Shown here one piece after another: positions 14,969-21,919 of a DNA stretch of 27,217 nt. Numbering within the stretch: position 1 is the first letter of the stretch; each line of letters begins with the position of its first letter. Source of the DNA: Dehalococcoidales bacterium (GTDB lineage Bacteria > Chloroflexota > Dehalococcoidia > Dehalococcoidales > RBG-16-60-22); assembly GCA_016926115.1 (NCBI GenBank), contig JAFGPF010000068.1, forward strand, positions 1 to 27,217, given 5' to 3'. Under the pieces are notes generated by a model. The model was not told the origin of the DNA. It saw only the letters and a program-made list of their open reading frames with translations, and did not search any database. A program made the position numbers and the translations under genes.

Positions 14969-15187
14969 ATGATAATACTCTGGATACGTAAGAAAAAGAA
15001 CCAGGAGACGGACAACCCGGTAAAGGATAGTAAGGAGTCCTTCCAGAAACACGACGAGGTTATGAAGCAGTTCCGCCTGGAACACCCGGACACGAGCCTC
15101 ATCAATGCCAAGGACATCGTGACAGCGGACGGCAACCTGCTGGCGCCGGTGGACAAGGTAAAGCTTGCCGAGCATATACAGAACTAA
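14969..15187 (+). CDS. Small hypothetical protein
   Basis: A 72-residue hydrophilic protein that I cannot assign. It has a short hydrophobic start (MIILWIRKKK), a charged middle (ETDNPVKDSKESFQKHDEV) and a C-terminal part, SLINAKDIVTADGNLLAPVD, that looks folded. The start at ATG 14969 is favoured because AGGAGG (14956-14961) sits 7 bases upstream. The longer reading from GTG 14909 overlaps the previous gene, and ATG 14964 stops at once. It is probably co-transcribed with the secreted-protein gene 56 bases upstream. The ribosome site and coding-like composition support a real gene. Confidence 0.6.
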   Translation: MIILWIRKKKNQETDNPVKDSKESFQKHDEVMKQFRLEHPDTSLINAKDIVTADGNLLAPVDKVKLAEHIQN

Positions 15188-15234
15188 AACTCGTACTCTA
15201 CTTCGTCGATTAGTAAATATTCAGGATATGATGA

Positions 15235-15267
15235 AAGCTCTCCCATCCTCTTTGCGTGGGAGAGCTT
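15235..15267. terminator. Strong hairpin, possible terminator, after the small gene
   Basis: AAGCTCTCCCA (15235-15245) pairs perfectly with TGGGAGAGCTT (15257-15267) around an 11-base loop. Flanking ATATG and CATAT can extend the stem past a bulge. Only a weak T-rich tail follows (CATATTGT), so termination may be partial. It separates the small gene from the tRNA gene. Confidence 0.55.
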
Positions 15268-15308
15268 CATATTGTACCTTCTCCCCCTACCCGCCAGCCT
15301 CGACATGC

Positions 15309-15338
15309 TTGCCACGACACACCTCATGATGATAGAAT
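15309..15338 (+). promoter_or_regulatory. Probable tRNA-Lys promoter
   Basis: TTGCCA (15309-15314) and TAGAAT (15333-15338) are spaced by 18 bases and lie about 20 bases before the tRNA 5' end, as expected for a sigma70-type promoter of a single tRNA gene. Confidence 0.6.
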
Positions 15339-15358
15339 GTTGAACGGTATCACCACGT

Positions 15359-15434
15359 GGGCCGCTAGCTCAATTGGTAGAGCAGATGACTCTTAATCAT
15401 CCGGTTGGAGGTTCGAGTCCTCCGCGGCTCACCA
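15359..15434 (+). tRNA. tRNA-Lys (anticodon CTT)
   Basis: A full 76-base cloverleaf. The acceptor arm is GGGCCGC with GCGGCTC (one G-U pair), the D arm is GCTC/GAGC, and the anticodon arm is GATGA/TCATC around loop CTCTTAA, giving anticodon CTT at 15392-15394. The T arm is GGAGG/CCTCC with loop TTCGAGT. The discriminator is A, and the CCA end is encoded. It reads AAG lysine codons. No duplicated 3' end or integrase was seen near it, so there is no sign that it serves as an integration site in this window. Confidence 0.97.
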
Positions 15435-15532
15435 GAAATACCCCGTAAAAACACGTTCCCTCCATATTTCATCCATACTGCTGTCTCTCTACCTAAGTAC
15501 TATCATGTACATGACTAAATAGGGGTTCCCTT

Positions 15533-15559
15533 TTGTGAAAATACAAAGTATGCTATATT
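15533..15559 (+). promoter_or_regulatory. Candidate extended -10 promoter for the prepilin gene
   Basis: TGC followed by TATATT (15554-15559) forms an extended -10. A weak -35-like TTGTGA (15533-15538) lies 15 bases upstream of it. The element is 37 bases before the GTG start at 15597. The rest of the gap 15435-15596 shows nothing else that I can identify. Confidence 0.35.
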
Positions 15560-15596
15560 TATGTCAATTTTTACCCGGTAAAGGCCGAGAAACGAT

Positions 15597-15992
15597 GTGA
15601 AGACAATACGAAGAATACTGGAACCATTTTTACGCAATGACAATGGATTTACTTTAATTGAACTTCTCGTAGCAGTCGCTATTCTGGGAGTTCTGGCCGC
15701 GGTAGCCGTACCAAATGTCGGCAGATTTATAGAACGCGGCCAGGATGAATCATATGCCACCGAATTATACAATATCCGGGTCGCTACGCTGGCACTGCTG
15801 GCTGACAGTGATAGCAAGTTGCTGGACGATGACTATGATACACCCACCAACGATATGAGCACCATCACCACCGACAGCGGCGTGCTGAGCCTGGATATGT
15901 ATATCAACGGACTTGTCGACGGCAAGGTAGCGTCCGACTGCCAGTACACTTTTACCCAGGACGGTGAGGTGGTCACCCAGATAACACCTTAG
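15597..15992 (+). CDS. Type IV prepilin-like protein
   Basis: A 131-residue precursor with a class III signal: a basic leader of 17 residues ending in Gly, then FTLIELLVAVAILGVLAAVA with Glu at mature position 5, the hallmark of type IV pilins and pseudopilins processed by a PilD-type peptidase. The remaining 90 residues form a small soluble head with several acidic residues and one Cys. The start must be GTG 15597, because no in-frame ATG exists before the pilin signal and ATG 15595 stops at once. No other pilus genes adjoin it. The signal is the bacterial FTLIE type rather than archaellin-like, so it need not belong to the archaellum-like machine at 146-6244. Its stop overlaps that of the convergent SDR gene. 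Confidence 0.88.
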   Translation: MKTIRRILEPFLRNDNGFTLIELLVAVAILGVLAAVAVPNVGRFIERGQDESYATELYNIRVATLALLADSDSKLLDDDYDTPTNDMSTITTDSGVLSLDMYINGLVDGKVASDCQYTFTQDGEVVTQITP

Positions 15993-16777
15993 TCGTCGCG
16001 TGGAGTTAAGGGCAGTCCACCGCCGGCGTTGATAGCCTCGCCGGTAACGTAGGAGGAAAGGTCGGAAGCCAGGAACAGGGCTACTCCGGCGATTTCCTCC
16101 GGCATGCCCATCCGCAGCATCGGTACCCGGTTGTCCAGCATCTTGAAAAAGGCTTTCCCTTCTTCCTCAGACAATATATCCAGCATATTGTTGAAGAACT
16201 CCGAGCGTATCGGACCCGGCAGAATAGCATTGACGGTGATATTCTCGCGCGCCAGTTCAAAAGCCAGGTTGCTGGTCAGTGAGATTACGCCTCCCTTGGC
16301 TGCGTGGTAATGCACGATGGGCGCGGGCGGATGGATGGCGCCCATGGACGATACGTTGATTATCTTGCCGTACTTATTCTTCCTCATGTGCGGCACCACT
16401 GCCCGGCAGGTGTAAAACTGTCCCTTCAGGTTGATGCCGACAATCCTATCCCAGTCCGCGTCGGTGGTATTTTCTATCGGTCCGCCTTTCCCCTCGGAAA
16501 TCCCGCCCGCACTATTGACCAGGATATCTATCTTGCCGAACTTCTTAACGGTCTGCTCCACCATGTCGTTTACCTGGGCACTATCGGCAACGTCATCGGC
16601 TATCGCCAGAGACTCGCGTCCCAGGGCTTTGACTTCATCCGCGACCTTTACGCAACCCTCCAGGTGCATGGCGTTGACGACTACGTCGCAGCCTTCCTCG
16701 GCAAACTTCAAGCAAATAGCCCTCCCTATTCCTTTGGCCCCTCCGGTAACCAGAGCGACCCTGTTTTCAAGCAACAC
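15989..16777 (-). CDS. SDR-family oxidoreductase
   Basis: A 262-residue classical short-chain dehydrogenase/reductase. The nucleotide-binding Gly motif TGGAKGIG lies at 11-18, NSAG follows near 88-91, and the catalytic set is Ser143/144 in NVSSMG, Tyr157 and Lys161 in YHAAK, with the PGPI block after the active site. It resembles FabG-like 3-oxoacyl or sugar/alcohol dehydrogenases; the substrate cannot be told. The start was set at GTG 16777, because AAGGAGG lies 6 bases before it on this strand; a longer frame adds seven residues that would overlap the ribosome site. It is the only clear minus-strand gene in the window, divergent from the AOR operon and convergent with the prepilin gene. Confidence 0.88.
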   Translation of the reverse strand: MLLENRVALVTGGAKGIGRAICLKFAEEGCDVVVNAMHLEGCVKVADEVKALGRESLAIADDVADSAQVNDMVEQTVKKFGKIDILVNSAGGISEGKGGPIENTTDADWDRIVGINLKGQFYTCRAVVPHMRKNKYGKIINVSSMGAIHPPAPIVHYHAAKGGVISLTSNLAFELARENITVNAILPGPIRSEFFNNMLDILSEEEGKAFFKMLDNRVPMLRMGMPEEIAGVALFLASDLSSYVTGEAINAGGGLPLTPRDD

Positions 16778-16798
16778 TTTCTGCCTCCTTGAAATCAA

Positions 16799-16932
16799 TA
16801 TACTCCTGAAATATATTCAGTTATCAATATAACCGATTTTCCCACCCGTTTACAATTATAAGGTTGCATGGAGCATCCAAAATACGGCAATATATAATGT
16901 AAGCGATACAGTGGTATTGCGAGGAGGTAATT
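16799..16932. promoter_or_regulatory. Divergent control region between SDR and AOR operon
   Basis: Two small inverted repeats share one base: CTGAA-ATATA-TTCAG (16806-16820) and GTTAT-CAAT-ATAAC (16820-16833). A consensus -10, TATAAT (16893-16898), faces the AOR gene but no good -35 lies at the right distance, which suits an activator-dependent promoter. The start of the AOR gene is served by GAGGAGG. Which gene the repeats control is unknown. Confidence 0.4.
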
Positions 16933-18774
16933 ATGACCGGCGGCTACATGGGTAAAATTCTCAGGGTCAATTTATCTAAAAGGGAACTAAGCGAGGAGTC
17001 GCTGGGCGAAGAAACGCTCCGTACATATATCGGTGGGACAGGACTGGGAGTAAAATACCTCTACGAAGAAGTACCCCCCGGAGTAGACTGCTTCGACGCC
17101 GAGAACCGTATCATGTTCTTCGCCGGTCCCATGAGCGGGACGACAATCGGCGGTACCGGCATCTTCTCGATAGTCAGCAAGGGCCCCATGACCAATCTGG
17201 CGGGGACGAGCCAGGCTAACGGTTATTTCGCCGCCTTCCTGAAGTTCTCCGGGTATGACGGCATCGTCGTCCAGGGAAAAGCGGACGGCTGGGTTTACCT
17301 CTATGTCCACGACGGCACCGCCGAACTCCGCGATGCCGAACACCTGCATGGCAAAGACACATGGGAGACGGAAGACACCATTAAAAAAGAGATAACCGGA
17401 CAGAGTAGTGTTTACACTATCGGTCCCGGCGGGGAAAATATGGTTTGCTTCGCCTCTATCGTCGGCGACCACGGTCATGTGGCGGCGCATAACGGGCTGG
17501 GGGCGGTTATGGGGTCGAAGAAACTCAAGGCGATAGTCGCCGCACGCGGACGCAGCAAGGTAGCCGTTGCCCGCCCTGAAGAAATGAAAGGACTTGCTGA
17601 TGCCCTGTTCGAAAGCGCCAAGCAAGCCATGCCCACCCTGTCCTCGCTCGGCACGAGCGGGGCATTACCCTTTTTACACCGCATTGGCCAGCTGCCGGTG
17701 AGAAATTATACCACCAGCATTTTCCCGGAATTCGAGAAATTCGGCGGAGAGTCCCTCCGCTCGACCTTTAACGTGACCCCCACCACCTGCTGGGCCTGCC
17801 GCATCAGCCACTGCCGTACCACCGAGGTTACCGAGGGACCGTACACAGGTTTCGTCGGCGAGGAACCCGAATATGAAGGTGTCGCCGCCATGAGCTCCGT
17901 CATCGGGCAGACCGACCCCGGCGCCACGATAATGCTAGGCAACCAGATAGACAGACTCGGCATCGATATCAACGAAAGCGGCTGGTTAATCGGCTGGCTC
18001 ATGGAGTGTTACAACAAGGGTCTCCTGAAAAAGGACGACCTCGACGGCATCGATATCACCTGGGGCAACGCCGAGGCGACGCTGGCAATATTAAAAAAGG
18101 TTGCCTACCGCGAGGGCAACGGCAATCTCTGGGCGGAGGGTGTGAAAAGGACCGCGGAAAAATACGGCGGAGAAGCGCAGGACTGTGCCGTGTATACATT
18201 GAAGGGCGCCTCGCCCCGCGGTCACGACCACCGGGCGCGCTGGTCGGAGATGATTGATACCTGCCTTTCCAATACCGGTACCATCGAAGTGGGTCCCGGC
18301 ATGCCCGCCGTCAAAGAACTGGGAATGTCCCCTCCGAAAGACCCCTTCGACGCCATAGAAGTGTCGTCCTTCAACGCCATGGCATGCGGACGGCGCCTGT
18401 TCGAGGATTCGCTGGTTATCTGTTTCTTCTGCGGGCAGGACCTGCAACAGTTGACGGATACCCTGAGCGCAGTCACCGGCTGGGAATTCGATGTCAGCAA
18501 GGCGATGGATATCGGCAAGCGTATTGTGAATCAGCTACGTGTATTCAACGTCCGCCACGGTTTGACCAAGGAGATAGAAGCCCCGTCCGTACGCTACGGC
18601 TCCACGCCCGTGGACGGCCCTGCACAGGGCAAGGCTATCATGCCGCACTGGGACGCCCTGCGCCGTAATTATTACGAGAAAATGGGCTGGGACCCGGAAA
18701 CAGGCCGACCCCTGCCGGAAACGCTTAAAAAAGTGGGACTTGCCCATCTTATACCCGACCTGGATAAAGTATAA
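16933..18774 (+). CDS. Aldehyde:ferredoxin oxidoreductase family protein (tungsten/molybdenum), first copy
   Basis: A 613-residue AOR-family enzyme of the usual length. These cytosolic enzymes oxidise aldehydes to acids, passing electrons to ferredoxin through a tungstopterin and a 4Fe-4S cluster. The N-terminus GGYMGKILRVNL and YIGGTGLGVKYLY are classic, as are GAVMGSKKLKAI (190-201) and HNGLG. The cluster ligands are Cys286, Cys289 and Cys294, with Cys497 or Cys500 (ICFFCG) as the fourth. The first three are spaced CX2CX4C, one residue wider than the usual CX2CX3C of the second copy at 21920. Some family members reduce activated aromatic acids (BamB), but no Bam partner genes occur here. 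It heads an operon with an HpaI-like aldolase 6 bases downstream. Confidence 0.92.
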   Translation: MTGGYMGKILRVNLSKRELSEESLGEETLRTYIGGTGLGVKYLYEEVPPGVDCFDAENRIMFFAGPMSGTTIGGTGIFSIVSKGPMTNLAGTSQANGYFAAFLKFSGYDGIVVQGKADGWVYLYVHDGTAELRDAEHLHGKDTWETEDTIKKEITGQSSVYTIGPGGENMVCFASIVGDHGHVAAHNGLGAVMGSKKLKAIVAARGRSKVAVARPEEMKGLADALFESAKQAMPTLSSLGTSGALPFLHRIGQLPVRNYTTSIFPEFEKFGGESLRSTFNVTPTTCWACRISHCRTTEVTEGPYTGFVGEEPEYEGVAAMSSVIGQTDPGATIMLGNQIDRLGIDINESGWLIGWLMECYNKGLLKKDDLDGIDITWGNAEATLAILKKVAYREGNGNLWAEGVKRTAEKYGGEAQDCAVYTLKGASPRGHDHRARWSEMIDTCLSNTGTIEVGPGMPAVKELGMSPPKDPFDAIEVSSFNAMACGRRLFEDSLVICFFCGQDLQQLTDTLSAVTGWEFDVSKAMDIGKRIVNQLRVFNVRHGLTKEIEAPSVRYGSTPVDGPAQGKAIMPHWDALRRNYYEKMGWDPETGRPLPETLKKVGLAHLIPDLDKV

Positions 18775-18780
18775 TCGATA

Positions 18781-19581
18781 GTGAGAAAGATGAATTTCAG
18801 ACCTAAACCGAACCGCATCCTGGAAGCCCTGAAAAAGGGCAAGGTCCCGCTGGGTATGGAAGTCAACACGGGTAATCCCAGCATCATCGAGATTCTCGCT
18901 TATACCGGGTTCGACTTCTATATGCTCGACATGGAGCATACCCGGATAAATCGCGAGACGATGGAGCACTGTGTCCGTGCCGCCGACGCCGCCGGAATCA
19001 CCACCATAGTCAGGGTAACCGAAAACGACCCCGGTCTTATCCGCCATACCCAGGAGGCGGGAGCCCAGGGAGTGGTGGTCCCTCGCGTGAAAACCCCCGG
19101 GGACGTACGGAAAATCATCGAGGCATACCGCTACGGACCGGAAGGTAAATGCGGAGTCTGTCCCCTGGTACGCGCCGCCAATTACGCGGATAACGCATAC
19201 GAGGAATATATAGAATACTCCAACCGGAACAACATGATTATCCCCCTGCTTGAAGATAAAACAGGTTTCGAGAACGCGGAGGAGATATTCGCCCTGCTGA
19301 AACCGGAGACGGACGCCATCGGCACAGGCATGGGCGACCTGCGGTTCTCGCTTAGAAAGCCGGGAGAGAAGGCGGACAGGCAGCACCCTTACATCAAAGA
19401 AGCCGCAGATAAAGTAGCGGCGCTTTCGGAGAAGACCGGCGTGCCGATAATGGACATGGCTTTTTCGCCCGAGGGCGCTAAGGAAACCATAGCCAGGGGC
19501 ACTAAAATACTGTTATACTCTTTAGACCAGATGCTTTTCTATAATCTATGCCGGGATATCTTTAAAGCGGTTAAAGGATAG
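18781..19581 (+). CDS. HpcH/HpaI family aldolase
   Basis: A 266-residue TIM-barrel protein of the HpcH/HpaI aldolase/citrate lyase family. These metal-dependent class II aldolases split 4-hydroxy-2-oxo acids into pyruvate (or a related 2-oxo acid) and an aldehyde. The catalytic His is in MLDMEHTRIN (His53) and the pyruvate-binding Arg in VRVT (Arg78). The metal ligands are Glu158 in PLLEDKTG and Asp186 in GMGDLRFS. The start could be GTG 18781 or ATG 18790; neither has a strong ribosome site, and the gene probably relies on translation of the AOR gene ending 6 bases before. An aldehyde product would be a natural substrate for the AOR enzymes on either side. Confidence 0.88.
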   Translation: MRKMNFRPKPNRILEALKKGKVPLGMEVNTGNPSIIEILAYTGFDFYMLDMEHTRINRETMEHCVRAADAAGITTIVRVTENDPGLIRHTQEAGAQGVVVPRVKTPGDVRKIIEAYRYGPEGKCGVCPLVRAANYADNAYEEYIEYSNRNNMIIPLLEDKTGFENAEEIFALLKPETDAIGTGMGDLRFSLRKPGEKADRQHPYIKEAADKVAALSEKTGVPIMDMAFSPEGAKETIARGTKILLYSLDQMLFYNLCRDIFKAVKG

Positions 19582-19632
19582 GTACTTAAGCTGAAGCAGG
19601 CGAATAACCATCGTAAGGAGATAATACACACC

Positions 19633-20469
19633 ATGAGCAGTCTCGAAGGAAAGGTTGCCTTAGTTACCGGAGCAGCCAGCAAGAGGGGCATGGGACATTC
19701 CATCGCCGTGCGCCTTGCCAATGAAGGAGCCGACGTAATAGTCGTCGATAAGATAGCCACGCCTAAAAGCCTTTTCCCTGGTGACGAGGGATGGGGCGGA
19801 CTGGACGCAATCGTCAAGGAAATCGAAGCTCTTGGCAGGCAGTCACTGGCGGCTACTGTTGATATCAATGTCAGTAAAGAAATCGATGCTATCATGGATA
19901 AAATCTTGAAGAAATTCGGCAAGCTGGATATACTGGTGCACGCCGCCGCCATCCGCGGTCCGGTGGGCGTGCCGGTAGTCGATCTTGCGGAAAAAGATAT
20001 CCGGTCAATTATTGATGTCGACCTAGTAGGCTCGTTTTTAATCTGCAAGGCGGCCGCTAAGGCAATGATAGCCGGAGGAAAAGGCGGCAAGATAGTGATT
20101 TTCTGCTCGCTGGCGGGCACCCACGGCGTGCCGGGGAGCGCCGCGTACTCCGCGGCTAAATACGGCACCATCGGGCTGACCAAGAGCCTGGCCCTGGAAC
20201 TGGCGCAGCATAAAATCAACGTCAACGGCATTAATCCGGGCATGATAGTCACTAACCTCAGGGACGATTCCTTCACCAGAATGGCAGAGGCGGAGGGCAT
20301 TACCTGGGACGAAGCCCGCCAGAAAGACCACGATATGCTTTCCACACGTATACCGTGGGGCCGGCTGGGCACGCCCGGGGAAGCCGCCGACCTTGCTTAT
20401 TTCCTCGTCTCCAACCTCTCGGACTACATCACCGGCGAGGTGGTGGCACTGGGCGGGGGCGTTACTTAA
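19633..20469 (+). CDS. SDR-family oxidoreductase in the AOR operon
   Basis: A 278-residue short-chain dehydrogenase. The Gly-rich motif is TGAASKRGMG (12-21), longer than the classical TGxxxGxG and more like enoyl-reductase or divergent SDR types. The usual NNAG is replaced by HAAA (103-106). The catalytic residues Ser159 (FCSLAG), Tyr172 and Lys176 (YSAAK) are intact, and NPGMIVTNL follows. It should be an NAD(P)-dependent alcohol/ketone enzyme. An extra segment near residues 41-58 (KIATPKSLFPGDEGWGG) is unusual. AAGGAG lies 12 bases before the ATG, rather far for efficient initiation. It lies between the aldolase and MmgE/PrpD genes, so it probably prepares or uses a hydroxy/oxo acid of the same pathway. 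Confidence 0.88.
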   Translation: MSSLEGKVALVTGAASKRGMGHSIAVRLANEGADVIVVDKIATPKSLFPGDEGWGGLDAIVKEIEALGRQSLAATVDINVSKEIDAIMDKILKKFGKLDILVHAAAIRGPVGVPVVDLAEKDIRSIIDVDLVGSFLICKAAAKAMIAGGKGGKIVIFCSLAGTHGVPGSAAYSAAKYGTIGLTKSLALELAQHKINVNGINPGMIVTNLRDDSFTRMAEAEGITWDEARQKDHDMLSTRIPWGRLGTPGEAADLAYFLVSNLSDYITGEVVALGGGVT

Positions 20470-20484
20470 CAGGAGGCATAATAA

Positions 20485-21864
20485 ATGTCCGCCATAACTA
20501 AAGTCGTTAAACACCTTACCGGTACAAAGTATGAAGACCTCCCTGCCGACGCCGCGGCGTCCGCCAAGCGTGAGGTACTGGACAGCCTGGCTACCGCGCT
20601 TGGTGGTTCTACAAATGCAGGCGTCGGCGAGCTGGTGGACATGGTCAAGGAATGGGGAGGCAGCCCTCAAAGCACCATTATAGCATACGGTCTCAAGTGC
20701 CCCGCCCCGAGCGCTGCCCGGGTCAACGGCACCATGATACACGCCCTGGATTATGACGACGGCCACCAGGTGGCGCTGGTGCATATCGGCTGTGTGGCGG
20801 TGTCCACCTGTTTCGCGGTGGCGGAGCGGATGGGCAAGGTCAGCGGCAAGGAACTCATTACGGGCCTGGCGCTGGGCGGCGACTTCCTGGCGAGGCTGGG
20901 ACTGGCGAGTAAACCCGGCAGCAGCGCCCTTGCCTCCGGCTGGCACCCCACTACCCTGTTCGGCTTCCTCGGTGCTGCCGCCATGGCGGGGAAATTAATG
21001 GGACTCGACGAAGAAAAAATGGTAAACGCCCTGGGACTCGCCTACCATCAGTGCGGTGGCGCCGGCTCCGGTGTTAGTGACGGAGCTTTGGCTAAGAGGA
21101 TGGGACCCGGACTGGCGGCAAGTGCGGGTATCACCTCCGCCCTGATGGCGGAGAGAGGTATTACCGGCGATAGAGACCCGCTGGAAGGACGCACCGGTCT
21201 GTTCAATACCTACATGGGCGGCGACTACGATATCGATATACTCACCTCGGATTTGGGTAAGAGGTTTGAAGGCGCTAATATCGGGGACAAGCCGTACCCC
21301 TGCTGCGGACTCACCCACGCCTGCATCGACGCCACTCTGGCATTAATCTCGCAGCATGACATCAAGCCCGACGATATCAAGGAGATAACGGCTTACGGCG
21401 GCGACACGGTGTACGGGCTGTCCAATCCCCCTGAGGTCAAGCGTAATCCTCGTACGATTACCGACGCCCAGTTCAGCGTGCCCTGGACAGTTGCCACCGC
21501 CCTAGCTAAGGGCAAGGTCACCGTGGACGATTTTACGGATGAAGCCCTGAAAAGGCAGGAAGTCCTGAACATCTCCCGCAAGGTGACCGCCGTGCTGGAT
21601 ACCTCCATGAACCGCCACGGCGTGGGTCCGGGCGGGGTGATTATCGTTATGAACGATGGCACTGAGTACACCGAGGAGGTGGAGCACTGTCTGGGCAGTG
21701 TGGAAAGACCGATGACGTTCGAGGACTGTGCGGTGAAATTCAGGGAATGCGCCCCCAGTTCCGTCAGGCCGCTTCCCGCCGATGTAGTAGAAAAAGTCAT
21801 CGAGATGATATCGCACCTCGAAGAACTGGACGACGCCACGGAAATCATCGGGCTACTGGGTTAA
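20485..21864 (+). CDS. MmgE/PrpD family protein
   Basis: A 459-residue protein of normal family length. MmgE/PrpD members include 2-methylcitrate dehydratase, cis-aconitate decarboxylase and epimerases, all acting on di- or tricarboxylic acids without an Fe-S cluster. Typical blocks are present: KREVLDSLATALGGS near the start, HALDYDDGH (about 86-94), GYHPT-like SGWHPTTLFGFLGAAAMAGKLMGLD, and KPYPCCGLTHACIDA in the second domain. AGGAGG precedes the ATG at 8 bases. Within this operon it would most simply (de)hydrate or isomerise an organic acid for the SDR and aldolase. The exact substrate cannot be read from sequence, and PrpD itself is unlikely because no citrate synthase or PrpB lies nearby. 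Confidence 0.9.
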   Translation: MSAITKVVKHLTGTKYEDLPADAAASAKREVLDSLATALGGSTNAGVGELVDMVKEWGGSPQSTIIAYGLKCPAPSAARVNGTMIHALDYDDGHQVALVHIGCVAVSTCFAVAERMGKVSGKELITGLALGGDFLARLGLASKPGSSALASGWHPTTLFGFLGAAAMAGKLMGLDEEKMVNALGLAYHQCGGAGSGVSDGALAKRMGPGLAASAGITSALMAERGITGDRDPLEGRTGLFNTYMGGDYDIDILTSDLGKRFEGANIGDKPYPCCGLTHACIDATLALISQHDIKPDDIKEITAYGGDTVYGLSNPPEVKRNPRTITDAQFSVPWTVATALAKGKVTVDDFTDEALKRQEVLNISRKVTAVLDTSMNRHGVGPGGVIIVMNDGTEYTEEVEHCLGSVERPMTFEDCAVKFRECAPSSVRPLPADVVEKVIEMISHLEELDDATEIIGLLG

Positions 21865-21919
21865 TACTCCGTGAAGTGAGATAATAAAAACTAGTAACTG
21901 TAATTGAAAGGGGCGCAAC

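Noticed and set aside
15359..15434. tRNA as attachment site of an integrated element
   Set aside because: No integrase, no direct repeat of the tRNA 3' end and no phage or transposase gene was seen in the window.
16933..18774. Class II benzoyl-CoA reductase subunit BamB
   Set aside because: BamB belongs to the AOR family, but the other Bam subunits (BamC and the flavin/selenocysteine subunits) are absent, and the neighbours are aldolase, SDR and MmgE/PrpD genes. A general AOR call is safer.
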